A DNA stretch of 64,000 nt from Lentisphaerae bacterium GWF2_50_93 (GTDB lineage: Bacteria > Verrucomicrobiota > Lentisphaeria > Victivallales > GWF2-50-93): assembly GCA_001804815.1 (NCBI GenBank), contig MHBI01000010.1:85300-149299 (forward strand), given 5' to 3'. Under the pieces are notes generated by a model that was not told the DNA's origin, ran no database searches, and saw only the letters and a program-made list of their open reading frames with translations. This document shows positions 35,644 through 44,753 of the stretch, one piece after another. The position numbers were made by a program, and so were the translations under genes. Numbering within the stretch: position 1 is the stretch's first letter; every line of letters begins with the position of its first letter.

Positions 35644-36429
35644 CTAGCGGAATTCATCCCACTCCGGCTCATTATTAAATATCCATCTGTAATAATCCCT
35701 GCCCTGTAGGTTGGCGGCCGCCTTCTCATCGGCTATGACGACGCATTTCGAATGGAGCTGGAGCGCAGAAGCCGAGACCATTGAAGTCACCGGACCTTCA
35801 ACGGCCTTTGCCAGGATTTCCGCCTTTGAACTTCCAACTACAAGCGTTACGATCCTCTTTGCCTCGAGTATTGTCCCCACGCCCATAGTGATCGCCCGTT
35901 TCGGCATGTCCTCGGGCCTGTCGAACAGAGGGGAGTTCTGCGCAATCGTCGTAGGAGTCAGCGCCTTCACGCGCGTCCTCGAGAAAAATGCCGAAAGAGG
36001 CTCGTTGAATCCAATGTGCCCTGACTTGCCGATTCCGAGCAGCTGGAAATCTATTCCACCGCATTCCTTCATCTTCTGTTCATACTTCTCGCATTCCCTG
36101 TCGAGATCCTTCGCCGTGCCGGAAGGCAGATGCGTATTCCGCAGATCAATGTTTATCTTATTGAAAAAATGTTCGTTCATGTAGTGGCGGTATGAATTCC
36201 TGTGTTCCGCCTTCAATCCGACGTATTCATCAAGGTTGAAAGTCCTGCAGAGTGAAAAATCCACCTTCTCCCTCTTATGTATTTCCGCGATCTTCGCATA
36301 TAGAGGCTCCATCGTGTTTCCAGTGGCAAGCCCCAGGACCAGCGACGGTTTTTCGCGCACGGCATTTATAATGAGCTTCGCAACGAGCTCCATCGCCTTT
36401 TCCTTGTCAGGACGTATAATGACTTCCAT
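35644..36429 (-). CDS. nagB: glucosamine-6-phosphate deaminase
   Basis: A 261-residue enzyme converting glucosamine 6-phosphate to fructose 6-phosphate and ammonia. The phosphate/sugar loop GLATGNTMEPLY is at 33-44, the catalytic pair in NLDEYVGL has Asp67, and the catalytic His138 is in GIGKSGHIGFNEP. The length is normal. AAGGAG lies before the ATG. A perfect 16-bp palindrome lies 43 bases upstream. With the divergent D-aminoacylase and ROK proteins it points to amino-sugar use. Confidence 0.95.
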   Translation of the reverse strand: MEVIIRPDKEKAMELVAKLIINAVREKPSLVLGLATGNTMEPLYAKIAEIHKREKVDFSLCRTFNLDEYVGLKAEHRNSYRHYMNEHFFNKINIDLRNTHLPSGTAKDLDRECEKYEQKMKECGGIDFQLLGIGKSGHIGFNEPLSAFFSRTRVKALTPTTIAQNSPLFDRPEDMPKRAITMGVGTILEAKRIVTLVVGSSKAEILAKAVEGPVTSMVSASALQLHSKCVVIADEKAAANLQGRDYYRWIFNNEPEWDEFR

Positions 36430-36471
36430 GAATAAATTTCTCCTTTTGTTAGCGGATAATTTTATAACAAG

Positions 36472-36487
36472 TTAGGAATATTCCTAA
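36472..36487. promoter_or_regulatory. perfect palindrome upstream of nagB
   Basis: TTAGGAATATTCCTAA, 16 bp without mismatch, between divergent nagB and the deacylase gene at 36562. On the minus strand it would cover the -35 region of a TATAAA-type promoter (about 36465), a good place for a repressor. Confidence 0.5.
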
Positions 36488-36561
36488 TTGGACTTTGAAA
36501 ATATATCCGGATTTCGGAGTTTGAGATTTGGAATTTCCATTCATAACCATTTATTAATGCC

Positions 36562-38130
36562 ATGAATACTCGCTTTGTCATAAAGAACGCCATGATAATG
36601 GACGGTTCCGGCAGGAGTGCAACCGGCGGAGACTTATCCGTGGAAAATGGAAAAATCACCGCCGTCGGGAAAAGTCTACCGGTAACAGGATTCGAAACCA
36701 TAGATGCAAAAGGACTTGTCCTCTCCCCAGGGTTCATCGACGCACATGGACATTCCGACATCTCCCTTTTCGCCGCTCCTGAGGCGCCAGGCAAGATCTC
36801 CCAGGGAATAACAACCGAAATATCGGGCAACTGCGGCCTTTCCGTTTTTCCGGTAACCGACAGGAATAGGGAACACCTGCAGGAACTCTACAAGCAGTAC
36901 AATGTCAAAATAAACTGGAGGAACGTCGACGACTACGCTGAAGAAATGGACAGGATAAAGCCTGCAGTCAATATTTCATCCCTGTGCGGACACAATACGC
37001 TACGGGCCGCGGTCATGGGATATGACGAAGCTGTCGCAACAGACGGACAAGTCTCCGAGATGTCCGAATATCTCCGTGACTCACTGGAAAACGGAGCCGT
37101 CGGATTCTCCACCGGCTTCCTCTACATCCCCGGAAAATTCGCGGACAGGCGGGAAGTCGTCGGACTTCTCAAAGCCTTGTCCAGTTCTTCAAAGCCATAT
37201 ACCACCCACCTGAGAAGCGAAGGTGATTTCCTGCTCGAATCCCTGGACGAGACAATTTCAGCCTCGATCGAGGCTGGAAACAGGAAAATCCATGTCAGCC
37301 ATCTCAAGACGGCCGGAAATGACAACTGGCACAAGATCGACGACACATTCCTGCGGATTTCGCAGGCTCAGGAAAAAGGTCTCCATGTAACCGCCGACAG
37401 GTATCCCTATATCGAGTCAATGACCCAGCTAAGCGCCTTCCTTCCCTCACCGTACAATAAGATGGACGACATCAAGCTCAAGAATTTCCTGAAGGAAGGC
37501 AGGAACTTCAGGAAATTCTTATCTGACTTGAAATTACTGCCGGAGGAACGCTGGAAAACTCTTCGATTAATCAGCACTTCTGCGAACTTCGCAAAACCAG
37601 GTTTTGGAAAAACGTTTTCCGACTACGGGAAGGAGATCGGGATGGATCCGGCGGAATTGTGTTCGAAGATACTGCGCGAAGACACTACCGGAGCAACTGC
37701 GGCATCAGCAGGAATGTGCGAGGAGAATCTGAAGAAGATCATTTCACAGGATTTTGTCTCCTGCGGTTCTGACGAGACCTCAAGGCCTCTTGATTATTCC
37801 CTTGGCAGAAGCCATCCCAGGGGATTCGGCTCCATGCCAAGATTCATAAACTACCTTAAACCGGCAATGCTTCTTGAAAAAATAATATCCAAGATGACTT
37901 CCCTGCCTGCCCAGATCTTCAATTTCTATGACAGAGGACTTCTTGCGCCAGGATATGCCGCCGATCTCGTGCTTTGGAATCCCGACACCCTGGCCGACAC
38001 TGCGAACTTCGCAGAACCCCACAGCCTCTCAAAAGGAATAATGAAGGTTTGGGTGAATGGAGTGCTGAGCTATGAAGAAGGCATGATGACCGGAAAACGC
38101 GCCGGAAAGTATTTAGTATGTCGGGATTAA
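36562..38130 (+). CDS. N-acyl-D-amino-acid deacylase (D-aminoacylase) family
   Basis: A 522-residue amidohydrolase. The metal site PGFIDAHGHSDISLF (residues about 54-68), HVSHLKTAG near 250, TADRYPYIESMTQL near 275, and CGSDETSRPLDYSLGRSHPRGFGSMPRF near 403-430 are the D-aminoacylase marks; the final YDRGLLAPGYAADLVLWNPDT is the usual amidohydrolase end. It removes acyl groups from N-acyl-D-amino acids, perhaps from peptidoglycan or other D-amino acid derivatives. The last codons and the stop (TAA 38128-38130) lie inside a 50-bp repeat that recurs at 38662, so the native C-terminus may have been altered. Confidence 0.88.
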   Translation: MNTRFVIKNAMIMDGSGRSATGGDLSVENGKITAVGKSLPVTGFETIDAKGLVLSPGFIDAHGHSDISLFAAPEAPGKISQGITTEISGNCGLSVFPVTDRNREHLQELYKQYNVKINWRNVDDYAEEMDRIKPAVNISSLCGHNTLRAAVMGYDEAVATDGQVSEMSEYLRDSLENGAVGFSTGFLYIPGKFADRREVVGLLKALSSSSKPYTTHLRSEGDFLLESLDETISASIEAGNRKIHVSHLKTAGNDNWHKIDDTFLRISQAQEKGLHVTADRYPYIESMTQLSAFLPSPYNKMDDIKLKNFLKEGRNFRKFLSDLKLLPEERWKTLRLISTSANFAKPGFGKTFSDYGKEIGMDPAELCSKILREDTTGATAASAGMCEENLKKIISQDFVSCGSDETSRPLDYSLGRSHPRGFGSMPRFINYLKPAMLLEKIISKMTSLPAQIFNFYDRGLLAPGYAADLVLWNPDTLADTANFAEPHSLSKGIMKVWVNGVLSYEEGMMTGKRAGKYLVCRD

Positions 38131-38164
38131 TCCCGACGGTTGGCGGTTTAAAAACCGCCCTACT
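38115..38164. repeat. 50-bp exact repeat, copy 1 (two hairpins)
   Basis: Hairpins TCGGGAT-TA-ATCCCGA and GGCGGTTT-AA-AAACCGCC, ending CCTACT. Identical to 38662-38711. This copy supplies the stop of the deacylase gene (plus strand) and the stop of the next gene (minus strand, 38160-38162). Confidence 0.9.
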
Positions 38165-38657
38165 TCTTTAAGACTTCCACGACTTTGAAACTCGTGAACT
38201 TCCATTTGCCTTCTATCTTTTTCAGCTTGCACTGGATCTCGCGGGTTTCTTCTGCGACCTTCACGGAGTCCTTGATCTCGCCGTGGAATCTCACGGTTGT
38301 CTCCACGACCGCAGCATCGTTCTGGATGTCCGGCACTACATCGTAGAAATCCAGGGAGATCTTCGAGAACTGCCCCCTTCCCTTTGCAGCATTGCTTGTT
38401 ATCTGCTCGGGCGTGTAGTCGCCTGTCATGTAGTGCTGTGAGAATTCAAACGAACAGCTGTCGGCAAAAAGGTTTGCGATGGCATTGACCTTGTAGGCCA
38501 TCGTAAAGGCGGACTCGCCCTTCTCCTTGGAGACCAAGCTGGAAAGGGACCCGAACTGCTTCTTGATCTTCGTCCTGTCGCTGGGGAAGAGATAAAGGAC
38601 GGCAACTGCGGAGAGAGCCACACATAAGATTAAAAATATTATTAGTTTTAATTTCAT
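38160..38657 (-). CDS. membrane-anchored protein of unknown function
   Basis: A 165-residue protein with an N-terminal membrane helix or uncleaved signal (KLIIFLILCVALSAVAVLYLF). The soluble part (KVNAIANLFADSCSFEFSQHYMTGDYTPEQITSN, VVETTVRFHGEIKDSVKV, ending KIEGKWKFTSFKVVEVL) has the pattern of NTF2-like periplasmic domains; that is an inference from shape. It lies just downstream of lepB on the same strand. Both ends of the gene are bracketed by identical 50-bp repeats, one of which provides its stop codon. Confidence 0.6.
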   Translation of the reverse strand: MKLKLIIFLILCVALSAVAVLYLFPSDRTKIKKQFGSLSSLVSKEKGESAFTMAYKVNAIANLFADSCSFEFSQHYMTGDYTPEQITSNAAKGRGQFSKISLDFYDVVPDIQNDAAVVETTVRFHGEIKDSVKVAEETREIQCKLKKIEGKWKFTSFKVVEVLKK

Positions 38658-38661
38658 AATA

Positions 38662-38711
38662 AGTATGTCGGGATTAATCCCGACGGTTGGCGGTTTAAAA
38701 ACCGCCCTACT
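38662..38711. repeat. 50-bp exact repeat, copy 2 (two hairpins)
   Basis: Identical over 50 bases to 38115-38164. It fills the gap between the stop of lepB and the start of the membrane-anchored protein gene. Confidence 0.9.
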
Positions 38712-38715
38712 CTTT

Positions 38716-39213
38716 TCACCAGAGAGGCGTTCCTACGATCCTCTTTACCGATGTCTGGCCGAAAACATGGTTGTCAATGTTCATATCCCGGTTGTCACCT
38801 ATGACATATACACTGCCAGTTTCAACTTTTCGAGGGGGAAGGTTCCATTCGCACGGGAATCTTACATAAGGTTCATTGAGTTCCTTGCCGTTGACAAGAA
38901 GTGTTCCATCCTTGAATTCAATTGTCTCTTCTTCGAGGGCTACAACCCTCTTCAGGAACATTATCTTCTTCCCGGCAAGCCTCACCATCACGACATCTCC
39001 GCGCATGGGCTTTTTAAACCAGTATGACGGAGTCCAGCAGAAATTTATCCCACCGTCATGGTACATGGGCTCCATACTGCTTCCATTCAACCTCATGGGA
39101 ATGCAGACAAAGCCGAAGATCACATATGCCAGTACAGCGACAACCGCCAGCCTGATCAGGTACTTCGGCGTCATCTTCGGTAAAAAGAAATTTTTCAGAT
39201 GGCTGTCTTCCAT
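38716..39213 (-). CDS. lepB: signal peptidase I
   Basis: A 165-residue membrane-bound serine protease that cleaves Sec signal peptides. One N-terminal membrane helix (residues about 18-37), the catalytic Ser46 in NGSSMEPMYHDG, Lys88 in FLKRVVALEEETIE, and the GDNRDMNIDNHVFG box near 138-150. It is short compared with E. coli LepB, as is common in small-form signal peptidases. It would process the exported RHS and other secreted proteins in the window. Confidence 0.92.
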   Translation of the reverse strand: MEDSHLKNFFLPKMTPKYLIRLAVVAVLAYVIFGFVCIPMRLNGSSMEPMYHDGGINFCWTPSYWFKKPMRGDVVMVRLAGKKIMFLKRVVALEEETIEFKDGTLLVNGKELNEPYVRFPCEWNLPPRKVETGSVYVIGDNRDMNIDNHVFGQTSVKRIVGTPLW

Positions 39214-40057
39214 AACGCTTCCTTAAAACTAGTTGATAATGGAATATAAACCATCCCGATATCTTTACGAGAATCGGGATAAACTGCACACACGAATTAC
39301 ACGAAAATCATAGAATTACAATCTCCCGAAAAACAGCTGGACTGATTGCATGGAATAACTAAAACAGTTATTGCTGAAATTTAACCCGTTGGAGTACACG
39401 GCTTCAGCGTGTCCCGTATTCAAGAGGTGAAAACCGTGCCAGTCTGGCGATCTTGCCCATGGACATTAGAATAGAATGACAATTTTGCGTTGGACAATTT
39501 TGCGGAAGATTGAGGGCTGAAATATTTTTTTGCTTTGCTTGTAGTCAAGCCATTACTGGCTGTGGTTTTCTAGAATTGTGGAGACACGCAAAAATGCGTT
39601 AACTACCAACATATTAAAGATCTTCAAGCATTGGTTCGTAGCCTGTCGCTCTGTAGATTCTCTCTGCGTAGATGGGTTGAGACCGCAAGGGCTGTGTCTT
39701 TTCACTTGGGTCTACTTATTTCACTGTATGTCCAGCAATAATGGACATATAGGCATAAATATGGTTACAATGCCTGCGGAGATTCCTTGGACAATGCAAA
39801 GTCAAGACAGGACAAACTAAATTTTGGGCTCCAACAAGAGGACATTTCATCTCGCGGAGTTTTCCATCATTTTGGTTCTATTACGATTGCGCAGCAATCC
39901 GCGGGAGTGCGCAAACAAAGCCTGCGCTCGTATTCAAGTGGTGATTACGCTTCGCCATCACACGCCCTGTGATAAACACGTACTCCCTTCTTCGCCAAGG
40001 CTACGAAGGGCAGGACAACGGAATACTGCCGCATTCGTAAAATTAAAGACCTGCCCT
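39214..40057. other. 844-bp gap without a gene
   Basis: No supported gene on either strand. A short palindrome related to the dispersed family lies at about 39391-39415 (GTACACGGC, TTCA, GCGTGTCCC). The remainder has frequent stops in all frames and looks like decayed sequence. Confidence 0.5.
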
Positions 40058-41371
40058 TTACAATGATTCAAGCGCACGTTTTATCGCATATAATGGATAC
40101 GAGAAGACGTTTTTGTCCTTTGTCGGGGTTCCGGAGAAGAACCTGATACCGAATTTGGATTTGGGATGTTCATCCAGGAAAACCACCATGCTCTTCAAAC
40201 TACCTGTGGCGCCACTCTTGACTTCAACAGGGACTACTTTATTGCCGTGGGCGACGATATAGTCCACTTCGGCACTAGATGAACGGGCTTCCCGATGCCA
40301 ATAGAACAACTGGGCTCTGACATTGGGGTCTGAATATGCAAGCAGCTCCTGTCCAACAAAGGCCTCCGCCATCCCTCCTCTGTTCACAAATTCCTCAAGC
40401 GGATTCAGAATCCATCCCTTAGCGCTCATGTTCATGATTGAATTGGAGAGCCCCACATCCAGGAAGATGACTTTATACTTCTCAAAATCAGCTTCAGCTC
40501 CGAGGGGAAGCCCGTTTGCATGCGTGTGCCGGATCCTGTGCACAAGCCCAGCCTTTTCAAGAAGTTCCAAGGCAGGTTCGAGCTCGCGTTTGCGGTGACA
40601 CTCGGATATCTTAGTAAACTTGAATTTTTCTCCCGCGAAGGAAGGTATCCTGTTGAAGATCATTTCAATGTATTTTATCTGGTGCTTCCGCCCATAACGT
40701 TCGAAATCCTGCCGGTAGGTATCAATCAGCGTGTTCTGTATTTTAACGCATTCCTGGAAATCTTTCGTTTCCATCCATTTGCCGAGGACTTCCGGCATAC
40801 CGCCAATAGCCATGTATTCACCAAGACGGGACATAAGCCTTGCATGAAATGACTCGCCTATCCGGAAAGACGAACAGCTTTCCGCCATCATTGCAATCAG
40901 TTCTTCGCCCTCTACAGAAGCCAGATATTCCGAGAATGAAACAGGATACAGGTACAGCATGGATATCCTGCCTACCGGGAGTCCAATCTTTTCAATTGAA
41001 AATTCAATGAGGGATCCTGCGGAAATCACATGAAGAGCAGGACTGTCTTCAAAAAAATAGCGCAGAGATTTCACAGCTTCAGGACATTCCTGTATCTCAT
41101 CGAAGAAAAGCAGGGTTTCCCCGGGAATTATCCTGTTGTCGGTCAGGATTGAAAGTTCCCTCAGTATCCGTCCTGTGTCGAAATCACGTGAAAATATGGA
41201 ACAGGCATCCTTCCTCTTTTCAAAATTCACCTCCACGAAACTTTTGAATTTTTTCCCGAGATTTCTTGCGGAATAGGTTTTCCCGACCTGCCTTGCCCCC
41301 CTGAGCAAAAGAGGTTTCCTAGTCTGGTAATTTTTCCATTTTTCCAGTTCAATGTCAATTGCCCTCAGCAT
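40058..41371 (-). CDS. AAA ATPase with DUF4143 C-terminal domain
   Basis: A 437-residue protein. The Walker A loop RGARQVGKTYSARNLG is near residues 24-39, and Walker B LLFFDEIQECPEAVKSLRYF is near 86-105, followed by the sensor HVISAGSLIEF, typical of the AAA_14 family. The C-terminal half carries DUF4143 with a PD-(D/E)xK-like arrangement (QLFYWHREARSSSAEVDYIVAHGNKVVPVEVKSG), suggestive of a nuclease-like fold. The family is common in bacteria and archaea and its function is unknown. It stands alone beside decayed DNA and is probably horizontally mobile. Confidence 0.85.
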   Translation of the reverse strand: MLRAIDIELEKWKNYQTRKPLLLRGARQVGKTYSARNLGKKFKSFVEVNFEKRKDACSIFSRDFDTGRILRELSILTDNRIIPGETLLFFDEIQECPEAVKSLRYFFEDSPALHVISAGSLIEFSIEKIGLPVGRISMLYLYPVSFSEYLASVEGEELIAMMAESCSSFRIGESFHARLMSRLGEYMAIGGMPEVLGKWMETKDFQECVKIQNTLIDTYRQDFERYGRKHQIKYIEMIFNRIPSFAGEKFKFTKISECHRKRELEPALELLEKAGLVHRIRHTHANGLPLGAEADFEKYKVIFLDVGLSNSIMNMSAKGWILNPLEEFVNRGGMAEAFVGQELLAYSDPNVRAQLFYWHREARSSSAEVDYIVAHGNKVVPVEVKSGATGSLKSMVVFLDEHPKSKFGIRFFSGTPTKDKNVFSYPLYAIKRALESL

Positions 41372-41558
41372 GATCCACCTTATTGCCTTGGTTGTAATTC
41401 AACAGTAAATATTAATTATATGGCTGTAAATCAAGGGTAATATGGATAATTGCGGCTTATTATCAAGGATAACTCTGCTAAATGTTTCAGAAAATGGCAT
41501 TAGGCTTTTTCGTGTCGTTCGCCTGCCCTGAGCCAGTCGAAGGGTATGGTTCGTGGTT

Positions 41559-43013
41559 TTAGCCTATCTTCTCCTTTATCAGTTCTGCGAGCTTGAGTCC
41601 GATTCCCGGGATGCGTTCTGCAATCTGCTCGGCAGTGGCTTTCTTCAAATTTTCAATTGATCCGAATTCATTGAGGATCTGCATTTTCCTGTTGTCTCCA
41701 ATTCCTTCAATCTCATCGAGAATTGATTCCTCTATACGTTTTTCTCGGAGCTCGCGGTGATACGAGATCGCAAAACGGTGAGCCTCATCCCTGACCGCCT
41801 GCAGAAGCTTCAAAGCCGGCCGGCTTCGGTCCAAGACTATTGGCTCAGCTTTTTCCGGGAGGAAAATCTCCTCGTTCCTTTTCGCCAGGCCGAGGATAGG
41901 TGTCGGTGGATATTTCAAGGCAACCAGAGCCGACAAGGCGGCGCTGAGCTGGCCTTTGCCGCCGTCGACGATGATCAGGTCGGTATCAGTCCTGTTTTCC
42001 GCGAGCTTCCTTGAATAATGCCTCCTGACAACCTCGTTCATCATGGCGAAATCATCGCTCTGGTGCACATCCCTGATCCTGAAGCGGCGGTATGACTTGT
42101 TGTCGGGACGGCCATTGCGGAAGCATACCATGCTCGCGACTGCGAACTGTCCGGAGATGTTCGATATGTCGAACGCCTCTATCATTTTCGGTTCCCTGTC
42201 AATCCCCAGTGCCGTCTGCAAATCCTTCACCGATTCCGAGCCGGATTCTGACGGGATTGAAGCAAAGCGGAAATTACGTCTTTTCTCTCCGAATATCCCT
42301 TCGATGTTCGTAATCATGTCGCGCCATCTGGCGGCGGTCTCGTACTTTTTTTCAGAGGCGGCCTTGTCCATCCTGCCGCGAAGTTCGCAGATGACTTCCT
42401 CGCAGCCGCCTTCAAGCACTTTCATCAGCGACGCGACTCTTTCCTTATAGCCTTCCCTGGTAACTTTCCCGTTGCATGGCGAACAGCAGTCCCTGATCCT
42501 GCTCGACAGGCAGTGCCTGTAGTCCAGCTCGCCTGGGACATCTGGACGACAGGTGCGGAGGCCGAAATATCTTGTCAGGAAATCCGCGGTCTCCTTCACG
42601 TTCCCTTTCGGAAAAGGGCCGAAGTAACGGCTTCCGTCATTTCGTCTTATCCTTGTCAGCCTTATTTTCGGATATTCCTCATCAGGATTTATCCTTATGA
42701 GGAAAAACCTCTTGTCGTCGCGGAGGAGGACATTGTATTTCGGTGCGTATTCCTTTATCAGGCGCGATTCGAGGATGAGTGACTCAGACTCGTTTTTAAC
42801 TGGAGAGATCTCCCAGGAATCAATCGAGTTTATCAGGGAACGGAGCTTGGGATCGGCCATCCTGGAACGGGATCTCTGGAAATACTGCGACAACCTTTTC
42901 CGTAAGTTTACCGCTTTGCCGACATAGATGACGTCACCGAAGCGGTCCCGGAAAATGTAGACTCCAGGCTTCTGCGGAATATCCCCCGGATTGAAGGAAA
43001 TCTTCAGATTCAT
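41559..43013 (-). CDS. uvrC: excinuclease ABC subunit C
   Basis: A 484-residue DNA repair nuclease that makes the two cuts around a lesion marked by UvrAB. It has an N-terminal GIY-YIG domain (GVYIFRDRFGDVIYVGKAVNLRKRL, about 15-39), a UVR motif (KKYETAARWRDMI), an RNase H-like nuclease domain (MIEAFDISNISGQFAVASMVCF and LIIVDGGKGQLSAA), and C-terminal helix-hairpin-helix motifs (LDEIEGIGDNRKMQIL and ERIPGIGLKLAELI). It is shorter than the common 600 residues but all parts are present. The ATG at 43013 starts the conserved part; an upstream in-frame GTG/ATG-type extension is not needed. Confidence 0.94.
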   Translation of the reverse strand: MNLKISFNPGDIPQKPGVYIFRDRFGDVIYVGKAVNLRKRLSQYFQRSRSRMADPKLRSLINSIDSWEISPVKNESESLILESRLIKEYAPKYNVLLRDDKRFFLIRINPDEEYPKIRLTRIRRNDGSRYFGPFPKGNVKETADFLTRYFGLRTCRPDVPGELDYRHCLSSRIRDCCSPCNGKVTREGYKERVASLMKVLEGGCEEVICELRGRMDKAASEKKYETAARWRDMITNIEGIFGEKRRNFRFASIPSESGSESVKDLQTALGIDREPKMIEAFDISNISGQFAVASMVCFRNGRPDNKSYRRFRIRDVHQSDDFAMMNEVVRRHYSRKLAENRTDTDLIIVDGGKGQLSAALSALVALKYPPTPILGLAKRNEEIFLPEKAEPIVLDRSRPALKLLQAVRDEAHRFAISYHRELREKRIEESILDEIEGIGDNRKMQILNEFGSIENLKKATAEQIAERIPGIGLKLAELIKEKIG

Positions 43014-43043
43014 GATTTTGTCCCAGTCAAAATTACAGGAATC

Positions 43044-43219
43044 TGGGGCGAGAGCAAAAACTTTTTGAAAAAAGTTTCTTTCCCTCGCCCCAAACCCCAC
43101 TTCCTTTTACAAAAACTTTTATTTTTCATCTGATTGCTGCAATCAGATGAAATAGCAAACAGGTTTGGAAAGGGTTGGGGTGCGGGGAAGGGAAGAACCT
43201 TTCCTTAAAAGGTTTTCAC
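43044..43219. repeat. large imperfect inverted repeat around a perfect palindrome
   Basis: The left arm (43044-43104, GGGGCGAGAGC...CCCTCGCCCC...) and the right arm (43161-43219, ...GGTTGGGGTGCGGGGAAGGG...) are related inverted copies. At the centre is CATCTGATTG, CTG, CAATCAGATG (43127-43149). It fills the gap between uxaC and uvrC, both on the minus strand. Confidence 0.6.
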
Positions 43220-43252
43220 TTCACCGCATTCAAATCATTCAGACAATTACCT

Positions 43253-44617
43253 CTATAGGTTATAAAATTCCTTCGGACCGGAGTAGCAGACTCTTTCAGT
43301 GAGCTTGCCGGCGACAGGAACGGGAATCTGTCCGTAGTCGACCATTTCACCGATGACATCGCAGAAGATCCTCCTGAACATTTCGAATCTCGAGCCGTAT
43401 GAGAGGAGTTTCCTGGAATCGGAGACCATGCCTGCGAAGTTCGCAAATACATCTACGCTTCCGATGTATTCGAGCTGTCGTCTCATCCCGACCGGGGTAT
43501 CACAGAGCCACCACGCGGAACCTAGATTGACATTGGCTCCGAACGCCCTGGTCAATGTTGCAAGGGTGGCCTGGTGTCCGGCTTCAAGGCAGTAGAGGGT
43601 GATCTTGAGCCTGTTGTCGAAACGGTTGAGGAATTTTTTCAGAGGCGAATGGATGTCGAGATTGTGGTTTGAGACATCGCCGCCGGAATCCGGGCCGATG
43701 CCTTCGAAGAGGGATTTGCGGACATCGCGGACAGCTCCGATATGCAGCTGGAATACCCAGCCCTTCTCAGAATCCATCTCGGCCATTTCACCCAGCATGT
43801 AGCTCATGAAGGCGCCGCACTGTTCGCATGTCGGCTGCTTGCCGGACATCGCGATCTTGAAGACCGCTTCTGCATCTCCGAGCTTGGCGTCGCCTGCGTA
43901 TGGGATTTCAACGCCATGATCGCTCGCCTTGCATCCGTTATCAGCGAAATAATGATGTGAAAGGCGGAGGGCTGTCACGAGTTCCTTGACGGATTTTATC
44001 TTCATGCTGAATCTCTGTTCCAGCCTTCCGACGTAAGGCTTCCAGTTCGAAGAGAAGATGTTCATGGCCTTGTCGGGACGCCATGTCGGGCGCAGGACGG
44101 TTCTTCCCATGGAATTGTTTACCCTCTTGTGGTCTTCCAGGAGGTCCACAGGGTCGTCGGTGGAACACATGACTTCAACGCCGATCTCATTGAGGAGGGC
44201 CTGGGGTTTCTTTTCGTTCTTCGCGAGCACTTCGGATGCCTTCTCCCAGATTACCAGCCCTGTGCCGGGACCGAGGATCTCTTCGATCCCGAGATATCTC
44301 TTGAGATCAAGGTGTATCCATTCGTATACGGGATTCCCGGCGAGTTCCGGGAATACAGACGCCATCCTCAGCCATTTCTGTTTCGGGGGGGCGTCGCCTG
44401 TGAGGAATTTCTCCTCGACATTTCTTTTCCTGAGCACTTCCCAGACATAATGGTCCGTTGCGGCGAAAAGCTGCCAGGGATTGGGATAGTTTTTGTTATC
44501 CGCTATTTCCTTTACGTTAGCATGGTTGTGCGGGTCGACGATCGGCAGATCCTTCACATTCTTGTAGAGATCGCGGGAGGTCTTGCCTTTGAGAAGATAG
44601 TTTTCATCCAAGAACAT
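43253..44617 (-). CDS. uxaC: glucuronate isomerase
   Basis: A 454-residue enzyme converting D-glucuronate to D-fructuronate (and galacturonate to tagaturonate), first step of uronate breakdown. The amidohydrolase-like start IVDPHNHANVKEI carries the metal His pair, with later FQLHIGAVRD and SDSRKLLSYGSRFEMFRRIF boxes that are typical of UxaC. The length is normal. Its start codon sits in one arm of a perfect 15-bp inverted repeat, so control at the promoter or the ribosome binding site is likely. A uronate dehydrogenase-like gene lies at 22211-22957. Confidence 0.94.
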   Translation of the reverse strand: MFLDENYLLKGKTSRDLYKNVKDLPIVDPHNHANVKEIADNKNYPNPWQLFAATDHYVWEVLRKRNVEEKFLTGDAPPKQKWLRMASVFPELAGNPVYEWIHLDLKRYLGIEEILGPGTGLVIWEKASEVLAKNEKKPQALLNEIGVEVMCSTDDPVDLLEDHKRVNNSMGRTVLRPTWRPDKAMNIFSSNWKPYVGRLEQRFSMKIKSVKELVTALRLSHHYFADNGCKASDHGVEIPYAGDAKLGDAEAVFKIAMSGKQPTCEQCGAFMSYMLGEMAEMDSEKGWVFQLHIGAVRDVRKSLFEGIGPDSGGDVSNHNLDIHSPLKKFLNRFDNRLKITLYCLEAGHQATLATLTRAFGANVNLGSAWWLCDTPVGMRRQLEYIGSVDVFANFAGMVSDSRKLLSYGSRFEMFRRIFCDVIGEMVDYGQIPVPVAGKLTERVCYSGPKEFYNL

Positions 44618-44659
44618 AATTTTAGTTCCTTCCTTTAAAATTACAGGAACTAAAATTAT
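44616..44659 (-). promoter_or_regulatory. inverted repeat covering the uxaC start
   Basis: ATAATTTTAGTTCCT (44616-44630) and AGGAACTAAAATTAT (44645-44659), 15 perfect base pairs with a 14-base loop. On the uxaC mRNA the 3' arm contains the purine-rich AGGAAC and reaches the AT of the start codon. It is either a repressor operator or a hairpin hiding the ribosome binding site. Confidence 0.6.
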
Positions 44660-44753
44660 AACTTGAAATCAATTTTACAAAAATTCAGAGCAAATATATT
44701 TATTGAAGCTAGATTATCCGAAAATATTTTTATTTTGCGGAGCAAAAGAAAAA

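Noticed and set aside
39578..40066. Two or three short frames in the gap beside the ATPase gene
   Set aside because: Overlapping each other, no ribosome binding sites, no recognisable protein pattern.
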